Source: Physcomitrium patens (Eukaryota; Streptophyta; Bryopsida; Funariales; Funariaceae). From it: 64,000 bases of DNA. Positions 10,388 through 20,600 of this stretch are shown one piece after another (within the stretch, counting starts at the first letter, position 1; every line of letters starts with the position of its first letter). Location of the stretch: the NCBI RefSeq assembly GCF_000002425.4, contig NC_037256.1, forward strand, positions 17,830,586 to 17,894,585, written 5' to 3'. Under the pieces are notes generated by a model. It worked only from the letters and a program-made list of their open reading frames with translations, was not told the DNA's origin and ran no database searches. The position numbers and the translations under genes were made by a program.

Positions 10388-11501
10388 GCGGATATAATAT
10401 TAATGAATATACATAAAAAATACTACAAAGAAGGTTGAGGCATTTTATTGATAGTATCTATCAAAATCAAGATGAAAAATAATAAATCTTTACCATAAAA
10501 GAAACAAAATATAAGAAAAATAGAATTATACATTCTATCCTTGTTTGTAGCTTATATATTCTTTAAATAGATGGGCAGATATGACGTGTTTTATATCACA
10601 ACCTTAAAAGAGATTTTTGATATTAATGATTTTATTAGAGGTAGGAACAATTCCTAACAATATTTCAAATGTTTTATTTGAAAAGAGTTATGAAGTCCTC
10701 AATAATAATCAAATAATAAGGTCATCTTTTTATCCTAGTATAGGATACTATCAATAGCTGAGAGGACCTATCAACTATCTTTAAAGAAAACAAAGATTAA
10801 GATATGTAGCAAATACAATTTACTACAACTAAAATTTTTCTCAACTTATGATGGCTATTCCTTGTGGAACTTGTCCTTAGAAGAAAAAATAATATCATTG
10901 ACATACATATTTATTCTAATAATTATCTATATGATTAAGTAAAAGTAAATAAAAATAAATAAATTTCATAATATCTTCTAGAAAAGCTGACTAGAGGCTT
11001 TATAGATGTTGCTTTGACTTTTTATGTGTTTGTAGTTAATTAATAGGCTAAAAAATTGATGAACAAGTTAGCCACATGACATACATATTAATAGCTTATG
11101 GATCAAGCTAATTATGTAGTGTACATATAAAAAAATTTCTTATAAGTTAAGATATGTATCTAACAAAGTCAATACATGTTGAAGGTCCTATAGAATATCA
11201 CCACATAGCTTTTAGTTGGAGAGTGTATATGGAAGCAAGAATAAAGTTTTCTTTATTCATATTAATATATTTTATTTTTAATTATTTTTCAAGACTTTTT
11301 AATCTTTTTGTCTTTAGCAATAGCTATTGTAATTCAATATATTACCATCTTTGAGTAATTTCTTAGTCTTTTTGAAGAATACAAGAATATATTGAGGATT
11401 TCTTTTTTTAAAATTCATGTCCTTGATAATATCTAACTTATTTTATATAATCTAATATTAATACTTATACTTAATATTCTAATTATATTATTCTTGTCAT
11501 A
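10388..11501 (+). mobile_element. G1: right part (chromodomain end, ORF3 remnant, 3' LTR)
   Basis: The sequence continues the G1 chromodomain exactly after the duplicated GCGG. About 10575-10885 aligns without gaps to ORF3 of H (21300-21608), with a few stops. From about 10893 to 11501 the sequence follows the 552-bp LTR of H: the head TGTCA-like, then degraded TATA and palindrome near 11229-11260. The tail ends near 11501, where sequence matching the G3 LTR begins. The LTR end points are approximate because of decay. Confidence 0.78.
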
Positions 11502-12186
11502 ACACAACATAAGAGTTATTTTGGTGACTCATACTTTGAACACAATGTAATTGGATTTTGATCTTGAGCTTTTTTGGCTTTGCTCTAAAAAAAACTTGAA
11601 GAAATTTTTTTAAGTTATATTTTAAATTAAAAATAACACTCTTTGTAAGAATTTTTAGCACTAAAAATGGGCCAATTTAAAAGAGTGTTATAAATGATAT
11701 CAAAGCTTTTTAGATTGGATTTAAAAATAAGATTTGGAAAAAAAATTCTAAAGATTTTGACTTAGATAAAGAGATTTTAATCAAGATGGTGAAAAAAACT
11801 ACAAGGTCTAGTCCTCAACAAATTGAAGAAGAGGCCTTTGAGACAAGTACATAAAAAATGCAAGTGGATTAAGATACTTCAAGGCTAAGAAGATGATTGA
11901 TCAAGAAGAAATCTTTACTTTAAAAGGAGCTTCTAATTGCAATTCAAATTGATGATGAAAAAGAAGTTCAAGAAGAACAAGAAAAAGAAGCTCAAAACTT
12001 ATAGGAAGTTTAAAATCCTCACAATAAAGAGAAAGAAAATAAAGGAAAAGATAAAAATCTAAGGTCACAAATAGTGATTAATTCCAAAAACTCAAAAGAT
12101 TCAATTAAAGGATCGAGAGTAAAAATACAAAGTATGATACTCCTTGATGAAGTTGAAAAACTTATTAAGATGATGATGGAAGAAAA

Positions 12187-12213
12187 TAAATAAATAAATA
12201 AATAAATAAATTG
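12187..12213 (+). repeat. (AAAT)n microsatellite in G3
   Basis: Six or more perfect AAAT/ATAA units inside the decayed gag region of G3. Confidence 0.85.
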
Positions 12214-12872
12214 ACAAGATGATAGAAATGAGTCAATTTCTAATTTATACTTTCTCTAAAAAAAATGTGAAAAAAAAAACTTTTCTTGAAGAACAAAAAG
12301 ACAAATTAAGTTTTCATAGGATCAAAATAAATCAATTTAAGAAATAAAATAGTAGAGAGTATAAGACCATAAGAAGGTTTTTCAAAGAAGTTGAATATTG
12401 TCATTTGGCCAATGATATTGAAAGTAATATAGAGAAGATTTAAATCTTATATACATTATTTAAAAAAATTACTTTGGATTGATTTGATGAAAAAACCAAT
12501 ACCAATATAAACTATGTCAAAGAAACCACTTAGATTGAAGTATGTGATGGACTTATTGAAAGATTTAAAAGCAAGTAGTAAAACTTCATAAAAAGATTGC
12601 AACTTCTTAAGCTAAGGTAAGAAGAGAGAAAAGCCTCACTTCTAAAGTATATTGGAGACTTTCAAAATCAACTTGCATATATCTAATTGGACTATGAGAA
12701 ATATCTTTCATTTTTCTTCTATAATAGATTGAGTGTCACAACAAGAAAGAGGTATTGGAAGAAAAAAAATATTCCAACCAATATCAATGATGCTTTTGTA
12801 TTGGCTTTTTAATTAAAATTAAAAAAATAAAGAATTGGTCATATTGAAAAAAGTACTATAATCAAAACTTAG

Positions 12873-12886
12873 AAGAAAAAAAAAAG

Positions 12887-12929
<43 letters not shown>

Positions 12930-12933
12930 AAAA
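12873..12933 (+). repeat. A-rich low-complexity tract in G3
   Basis: Almost pure A over about 60 bases with isolated G, within the decayed gag of G3. No target duplication flanks it, so it is not taken as a retroposon tail. Confidence 0.85.
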
Positions 12934-13246
12934 CAACAACTCATAAAGTGGAGTCAAATCCTTCCATAGCAACAAAAAACTTTAATTTTTAGAAAGAAGA
13001 TTTGAAGACAACTCTTTTCAACCTTCTAAACTCAAATCTAAAGAAGGTCATGGGAGCAATAATAAGAAGGCAAAAACAAGCTCAACCAATGTGACTTATT
13101 TCAAGTATCAACAAAAAAGATACTATACCAACGAGTATTAGAATAAAAAAGTGATTAAAAAGATAAGTAAAATTTCTAACACTTCTTTATTGGTTGATAT
13201 TTATTACATGAAATAACTTTAAGTCAAAATTCTTAGCAAAAAGGTA

Positions 13247-13519
13247 TTGATAAGAAAAGGAAATTTTGAAGAAAAATTTACTTTAATAAATTTGTATAAA
13301 AAACTCATCTATTTAAGTTTTAAGATTGAAAATACTAAGGTTTCTATGCTAATTCATAAAGTGACAACCAATTCAATTGTGAGCCTAAATTTTGTTAAAA
13401 GGTTGAAGTTGGCTCATAAAAAAATTAAAGAGATAAAGGTATTTTCTATAGAAGGTGAAGAAATAATTAACTTGATAGTAAAAAATGTAAAGTTAAAATA
13501 TAGAAACATAAGATTTTAA
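13247..13519 (+). pseudogene. G3 protease-region remnant
   Basis: A 90-codon open piece with the spacing of a retropepsin region (a TTNSIVSLNFV segment where active copies have a D-S-G-A-x-x-x-F type motif). The catalytic Asp is not evident. It lies between the gag-like and RT-like segments of G3. Confidence 0.55.
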
Positions 13520-13682
13520 AAAGATTTCACAGTTTGCAATCTTAATGAAATAGATGTAGTATTGAAAAATATTTATTTTGAGCTTCTATAGAATAAAAAT
13601 CAGATAAAAGCTCAAAGTAAGATTAATTAGAATTAAAAAGAATAAAAAAATAATATACTTATTATTCACAAACCTCTCTATA

Positions 13683-14305
13683 TTGTATCAATCTAGAATT
13701 TTAATAGTTTTTCAAAGTGAGTTAAAAGGGAAGCAATTCTTTTTGCACTTAAAAAATAGTAATTTTAAATTTTATTGTAATAGTGATTTTTTATACAATA
13801 AAAAAGAATTTTTGAAGATAATTCATAATTTTATAAAACTTGTCAAAAATCTTATGATTGAATTTGAAGATATACTAACAAATGAACTTCCAAAAGAACT
13901 TCTACCTAATAGAATGGTGGATCATAAAATTGATTTAGTCTTAGATATGCAACCTTCATGCAAGACACCTTATAAATTGAATTAAAAAGATTTAAATAAA
14001 CTTAAGAAGAAACTCAATTTTTTACTTGAAAAAAGGTACATAAGATAAAGAAAATATCTATTTGTTACCTCAATTCTTTTTGTAAGCAAAAAAAATGACA
14101 AAATAAGGATGTTCATTGACCATAGGGCCTTAAAGAAGAATACTATTAAAAAAAAAGCTATCCACTCTTAAGAAATGATGACTTATTGAATAGATTAAGT
14201 GGTAGCAAGTATTTTAATAGAATTGATCTTAAGAGTGGTTACTAACAAAAAAAAATTGACCAAGAAAACATAGAAAAAACTGCTTATTGAATAAGATATG
14301 CTTCC
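13683..14305 (+). pseudogene. G3 reverse transcriptase N-terminal remnant
   Basis: The open piece 13683-13985 ends with an LPKELLPNRMVDHKIDLVL block, the usual entry to Ty3 RT (P-x-R-x-x-D-H-x-I-x-L). Downstream, in broken frames, come matches to the I-D-L-x-S-G-Y block and the KTA-x-x-x-RY block, then the Copia-A junction at 14305. It is non-functional. Confidence 0.7.
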
Positions 14306-14644
14306 TATTGAAGAAAAGAAGTCTAAAAGCTACAAACACTTAGCATCAATAAGATTTGCACACAAAGATTAGTGAAGAATAAGATGATTATTATTTCCAA
14401 CACCTTTTACTTATAGATGGTGGTTTGCTAACCAATGAGGCAACTTCCATCTTTTTGATATTACATCCATTTCTACTTCATTCAACTAAATCCTAGGTTC
14501 TTTCTTAACCTAGCTGCCATCTACAAAACTTTGCTGCCACCATAGTAGCTTTCTTTAATTTTCATTGTCTTTTAACTAATAACAACATACTATGCTTAAT
14601 ATCTATGTGGTTGTAAAAAAGTAAGTACTTGTTGATCTTCAACA
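14306..14644 (-). repeat. 3' LTR of Copia-A
   Basis: 339 bp. On the minus strand it begins TGTTGAAG after a purine-rich AAAGTGAGAG tract and ends CTTCAATA. It is homologous to the LTRs of Copia-B and Copia-C. Confidence 0.9.
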
Positions 14645-14662
14645 CTCTCACTTTGCTAATTT

Positions 14663-15200
14663 TTAAAAGGCTTTCAATCCTAATCTCTGTATCAACTTAT
14701 GATGTCTATCCTTCTCTAATGTATTTGTAAGCACATCAGCAAGCATGTCTTTTGTAGCATAATATTTCATACATATTATTCCATCTTCAATCTTCTCTTG
14801 TATGAAATGATCTTGAACATCAATGTGCTTGGTCCTTGAATGGTATTTTGGATTCTTGACAAATGCAAGATATCCTTGATTATTACACTTAATTAGAGTT
14901 GCTTTTGATTGCACTAATCCAACGTCTTCTAAGAGTTATCCAACATGCCTCTATTACACAATAACTTGCTATCATGTACTCTACCTCCATCTTTGATCTT
15001 GCAATGGTAGATTGTCTCTTACAATTCCATGAAATAGCTCCCATTTCAATGAAGAAGACATATCCTATTATGAATCTTCTATCATTTGTATCTCCAGTCC
15101 AATCTGCATCACAATAACCTTGCAAATCAATGTTCTTACTACCAAGGCACAATTTGAAGTCTTTTGTATCTTTTAAATACCTCAATATCCTCTTTACCAT
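14663..15200 (-). pseudogene. Copia-A RNase H
   Basis: Two overlapping open pieces (14889-15200 and 14663-14914) together span the copia RNase H. Visible motifs are the GYCDADWTGD start, SKMEVEYM in place of the usual STVEAEY region, and the terminal DMLADVLT...RHHKLIQRLGL block. A frameshift separates the pieces at about 14900. Confidence 0.85.
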
Positions 15201-15203
15201 TGT

Positions 15204-15828
15204 CTAATGCAATGGTTCAGCTTTAGACATGTGTTGGCTTACAATACTCACCGCATATGCAAGATCCACTCTTGTAGCCACCATTGTATACATGAGTGAG
15301 CCTACTCCTGCTTTGTATGGAATATTTTCCATCTCATCTTCAACTTGTACAAACTCTTCATCCGTGAGCTTCATCAACTTAGAATTTATATCAAAAGGTA
15401 TTTCAATGGGCTTGCACTCCTCCATGTTGAATCGTTTCAATACTTCTTCAATGTACTTGCTTTAGTTCATTGTAATGGTCTTGTTACTAAGATCTTTTAT
15501 AAATTTCACTCTAAAGCAATAGTGCAACTCTTCCAAATCACTTATCTCATATTCCTCCTCCAATTTGGCCTTCATTCAATCCATCTTTTCTATATTATTA
15601 GCCAAGATGATCAAATCATCAACATAAAGGATTATAATCAGCAAGAACTCTCTAGATTGCATTACATACAATGAATGATTAGTCTCATTCCTCATAAATC
15701 CTTCATTGACAAAGAAAGTGTCAATCCATTGGTAGTATGCTCTTGATGATTGTTTCAATCTATACAAGAATTTCTTTAATTTGCACATAAGATGTTCTTT
15801 GTCTTGTTGTACAAATCTTTGAAGCTAA
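15204..15828 (-). pseudogene. Copia-A reverse transcriptase, C-terminal part
   Basis: The open pieces 15576-15788 (YVDDLIIL, both catalytic Asp kept) and 15204-15440 (KYLR-type thumb region) are separated by stops. The RT N-terminal half continues at 22202 on the other side of H, exactly at H's target duplication GCTAA. Confidence 0.85.
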
Positions 15829-16380
15829 TGTCATGGCCATAATCATGTAAGCTAATAATTACATATAGAAATAGGTAGAAGTAAGTAAAAGTAGATAAAA
15901 GTAAGTTAATTGTATAATATTTAATATAAAAGCTTCCTAGAAACTTCTTAGACGCTGCTTTGACTTCATAGGTGTCTTTAATTGACTTTTTGGATTAGAA
16001 ACGTGGTCAACAAGTTGGCCATGTGCCACACATGTTGTTAGCTTGAAGATCAAGCTAATTATGTGGCCCACACGTAGAAAAACTTGCCTTGTAAGTCAAG
16101 GCATGTGTCCTACAAAGTCAACACATATTGGAGGTCCTATAGAACGTCGCCATGTAGCCCCTAGTTAGATAGTATATATAGAGACAAGAGTGAAGGCTTC
16201 TTCACTCTTGTCAACTCCTTTCTTGCTTCTAGTCCAGGTTCAAGAGTCTTTAGTTTCTTGTCTTGTGGCAATAGCCATTCCAGTTTCTTTTTAATATACC
16301 TACTTGTTTATATTTTGACTTATTATATCGAGATAGCCTTTTGGTGTATATTTTTCCTCATCGAGTCTTTGTCCTTGACA
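15829..16380 (+). repeat. 5' LTR of H
   Basis: 552 bp, TGTCATGG...TTGACA. It contains TATATATA at 16173-16180 and a 13-bp-arm palindrome at 16183-16212, followed by the predicted transcription start at 16204. Confidence 0.97.
16173..16214 (+). promoter_or_regulatory. Predicted core promoter and transcription start of H
   Basis: TATA box TATATATA at 16173-16180. A CA initiator step at 16203-16204 lies 31 bases after the first T of the TATA box, placing +1 at A16204. A perfect inverted repeat (GACAAGAGTGAAG / CTTCACTCTTGTC, 4-base spacer) spans 16183-16212. The first 11 transcribed bases would be ACTCTTGTCAA. The same elements recur in the 3' LTR (TATA 21994-22001, start 22025). The start site is predicted, not observed. 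Confidence 0.65.
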
Positions 16381-16382
16381 GA

Positions 16383-16393
16383 TTGACAAGAGT
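16383..16393 (+). promoter_or_regulatory. Candidate self-complementary primer binding site of H
   Basis: Two bases after the LTR, TTGACAAGAGT is the exact reverse complement of 16204-16214, the predicted first 11 bases of the transcript. Tf1/sushi elements prime reverse transcription this way. A rival site, TATCAGAGC at 16404-16412, matches part of the tRNA-Met(i) primer site but lacks the TGG that would pair with CCA and lies about 20 bases from the LTR. Confidence 0.65.
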
Positions 16394-16592
16394 ACACTTA
16401 CAATATCAGAGCTTTGTTTTTTCTTGAGTAAGAGTGGATTACCCCTTTCTCTTGACAAGACATAAGCGTATTAGAAGTTTGCGGATTATCCACTTCTAAA
16501 CTGATATTGTTCTTAGTATCTTCTTTGTTATCAAGTCTTTCTTTTCTTTTGTCTTGAGCAATATCAAACAAATTTTTCTTCTTAGTGTCATT

Positions 16593-17597
16593 ATGGCAGA
16601 GCTTGTTGAAATGAAGAGTGCAATGGCACAAATGCAAGAGCAAATGAGGGAGTTAATGCTTGCGATGCATCAACTCAATTCACCAACACAGGAAAGAACA
16701 AGAATAGCAGAAAGTGGAGATATAGAGATGATCGGAGCTGCTTCAACATCTACAACAAATCACGTTCCTTCTCCAATTGTACAACACCCTATAAGCACTA
16801 GAGAACCAACAATTGCCTAACCTGAGAAATTTGATGGTACGAGATCAAAGTTTCCAGGGTTCATCAATCAAGTACAATTGGCAATTGAACTTCAACCGCA
16901 AAGCTATCCAACTCCAGGATCACAAGTCAGGTTTATTGGCACTCTACTTTCTGGTTCTGTATTATCGTGGTTTTCGTCTTTTCTTGAACAAAGAAATCCA
17001 ATATTGGACAATTTGAAAGCTTTTTTGGCGGAGTTTCGATCTATGTATGGTGAACACGATGCAACTCGTGTTGCAACAAATAAGATCCGAATTCTGCGAC
17101 AAGGAAATCGCTCAGTAACAGTATATGCTTCACAATTTCAACAACTTGCAATTGACATCAAGTGGGATGATGCTGCACTCATCAGTCAATTTCTTTATGG
17201 ATTGCAATACGAAGTAAAGAAATTGATGCTCAACTTACCTGATCCTCAAACTTTGAGTCAAGCAATCGATTTTGCGGTAAAATGTGATAATCGACTTTTT
17301 GAATTTCGATCTAAGAATCATTCACGGGAACCTCAACGTTATTACTCAATGGCAACATCAACATCTTTGCCAAACGTACATTCGGAAGTAGAAGACATGT
17401 AAATTGACGCGGTACGTTTTAAACCTCTAACTGAGCAAGAAAAGATTCGTCGTCGTCAAGAAGGATTATGTTTATATTACGGAGAACCTAAGCACACTGC
17501 TCAACATTGTCCAAAGAAACGACGCAACTATAAAATGAGGGGTACGACGGTCAAAGAAGACAACATGTCGAAAAACGGATTCATCCAGCTACAATAG
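16593..17597 (+). pseudogene. Gag of H, broken by two nonsense codons
   Basis: Capsid/nucleocapsid protein starting at ATG 16593, preceded by a leader without a better start. A coiled-coil-like N-terminus (MAELVEMKSAMAQMQEQM) is followed by the retrotransposon Gag capsid domain (about 16870-17290) with sushi/Tf-type wording, such as QFLYGLQYEVKKLML and LPDPQTLSQAI. A CCHC-like knuckle (CLYYGEPKHTAQHC, first Cys pair altered) lies near 17470-17515. TAA at 16818-16820 and TAA at 17400-17402 interrupt one continuous frame, both most simply from CAA. The frame ends at TAG 17595-17597. Confidence 0.88.
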
Positions 17598-17602
17598 GGA
17601 CC

Positions 17603-20600
17603 GTGCAGCTGGAACCTTGTACAATTCCTAATGAAGGTCCTATCCTCTTCTCAGAACCCTCTCCTTGTTTTATAATAGACTTATATTTAGGACCTAAGAA
17701 TTACAAAGCCTCTGCTTTATTAGATTCGGGAGCCTCAGCATGTTTTTTAGATGAACAATTTGTTAAAAGTCGTAAAATACCCTATGTACAGAAACCTAAA
17801 CCAGTACATGTAGAAGTCATAGATGGTCGTCCCTTGTCTTCTGGAGATGTCACTCATGAAACTCATCCTATAAAAGTAACAATAGACGGTCATGATAGCT
17901 ACATAGCTTTTAACATAATTAAATCCCCGTCCAATCCAGTTATTTTAGGTTTATCCTGGCTAGAAAAATATAACCCTCGAATAGATTGGAATTCGCGTAA
18001 ACTTGACTTTTTCAAAAGTATTATTAATAGTTCTACGAACCAAGTAAAAAATTATAAGTCTAGTACAGTAAAACCCGTACTGATAGGTGCAAAAGTATTT
18101 ATACACGCAGCAAAAGAAGGATCAACTTTTGCTATTTATGCTGCACCTATTTCTGAAAACGTAAAGACTTCAAGTGGCATTCCAAGTCAATATCAGGAGT
18201 ATCAAGACGTTTTTGAGAAAAAGAATGCAGATATTCTTCCTGAGCATCGTCCATATGATTGTTCAATCGACCTCAAGGAAGGAACTCAGCCACCATTTGG
18301 ACCAATTTACAGTTTATCGCAAGATGAGATGGCTGAACTCAAGACATATATTGACGAGAATTTAGCAAAGAATTTCATACGCCATTCAAAATCTCCAGCA
18401 GGAGCTCCAATTCTATTCGTAAAGAAAAAAGATGGATCTTTACGAATGTGTGTTGATTATCGAGGACTCAACAAGATCACAATCAAGAACAGGTATCCAT
18501 TACCTTTGATATCAGGACTCCTTGACCAGTTGAATCAAGCTAAGATCTATACAAAAATAGATCTAAGAGGAGCATATAATCTAGTACGGATCAAAGAAGG
18601 AGATGAATGGAAGACTGCGTTTCGAACCAGGTATGGACATTTCGAATATAATGTCATGCCCTTTGGACTCACGAATGCACCAGCTGCTTTTCAACATCTC
18701 ATGAATGATGTATTTCGTGAATTCTTAGACAATTTTGTCGTCTGCTATCTAGACAATATCCTGATCTATTCTAAGAACGTCAAAGAACATGAAATACATG
18801 TTCGTCAAGTATTACAAAAACTTAGAGATGCAGGATTGTACGCCAAGATGGAAAAGTGTGTATTTCACACTACTCAAGTTGACTTTTTAGGATACATCAT
18901 TTCAAATGATGGTCTCATGATGGATTCTAAGAAAGTCCAAACAATCGTGGATTGGAAGATTCCAAGGACGGTAAGAGATGTCCAATGTTTCTTGGGATTT
19001 GCCAATTACTATCGGATCTTCATCAAAGATTTCTCACGAGTTGCAGCTCCACTTACACGCTTGACTAGTAAAGATAAATTTCAATGGAATCAAGAAGCGG
19101 AAGCAACATTTGAAGCCTTGAAGACATCGTTTGTCTCTGCACCAGTCTTATATCGTGTTGACTTTTTCAAGGCATTTTTTATGGAAACAGATGCATCAGA
19201 TTTTGCCTTGGGTGCAGTTTTATCACAAATGGGAACAGATGACAAACTCCATCCGATAGCTTTTCATTCAAGAAAATTCTCAGCAGCCGAGATCAATTAT
19301 GAGATCCACGATAAAGAACTTCTTGCGATCATGGATTCCTTTCAAGAATGGCGTCATTATTTAGAAGGCGCTTCTAGTCCAGTCACTATGTATACAGATC
19401 ACAAGAACCTCGAGTATTTCATGTCAGCACGCATGTTGAATCATCGTCAAGCTCGTTGGAGTATGTCTTTGTCAAGATTCGAGTTCATTATTACTTATCG
19501 GCCAGGAAAACAACAAGGTTTATCCGATGCCCTATCTAGACGTTCTTATTTTGCACCAAAAGAAGGAGATGCAGCTTTTGAGCAACAAAGAATGGTCCTC
19601 TTGAAACCGGAGCAATTTCATCTCCGAGCAATGAAATCAACATTGACTGTTGATTCAACTTTTCTCAAGCAAATCCAGTCCAGTATGTCCTCAGACCCTC
19701 TTGTTTATGAAATCGAGAATAATTCTTCCAAGTCTCATGATCCTTCTAAGTTTGAGTTCAAGAATAATCTATTATATTTTGAAGGACGCCTATATGTTCC
19801 AGAAGGAGAAGCACGTTTATGTGTTCTTCAAGCACGTCATGACTTTCCAGCAGCAGGGCACTTTGGATATAATAAGACTTTGGAACTCATATCAAGAGAT
19901 TTTTGGTGGCCACAAATGTGGAAGTCAGTCAAAGACTTTGTACAATCATGTGATATTTGTTCAAGATCAAAAATTCCTCGTCATCGACCTTACGGACTTC
20001 TTCAGCCATTACCTATACCAGAACAACCATGGTCTTCTGTTTCTATGGATTTCATCACAGATCTTCCAAGCTCAAGATCTTATGATTCTATATTTGTGAT
20101 AGTAGATCGTTTCACCAAGATGGCATATTTTGTGCCATGTACAAAATCTATCACAGGTGAAGAAACAGCTAAGCTTTTCATTGATAATATCTATCGCTAT
20201 CATGGATTACCTAAAGATATCATATCGGATAGGGGAACTCAATTTGTGTCAAGATTTTGGAGGACCCTTTTCAAGATTTTAAAAGTGGACATAAAACTAT
20301 CTTCGGCTTTTCATCCTCAAACTGATGGACAAACAGAGCGCGTAAACCAAGTCTTGGAGCAATATTTAAGGTGTACTATCAACTACCAACAAGATGATTG
20401 GACAACCCTTCTGCCATTGGCAGAGTTTGCTTATAATAATACGGTACATTCTTCCACGCAACAAACACCTTTCTTTGCCAATTATGGCTATCATCCACGA
20501 CTTGATACTTTTGATTTTTCAAAAGTTGATAATCCTGCAGCAGAAGATATGGCAAATCGGTTGTCAGAGTTACATGCAATAATGAAGACACAATTGAAGG

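Larger units (their letters stand above)
11502..14305 (+). mobile_element. G3: decayed Ty3/gypsy element, 5' part
   Basis: Positions 11502-11694 match the last about 190 bp of the LTR at 26724-27190 (shared blocks near AATTGGATTTTGA and GAGTGTTA). TGATATCAAAGC near 11700 is a two-mismatch version of the tRNA-Met(i) primer site. A long A-rich gag-like region without open frames follows, then protease and RT remnants to 14305, where Copia-A interrupts it. The missing head of this LTR probably lies left of G1, so G1 seems nested in G3. Confidence 0.7.
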
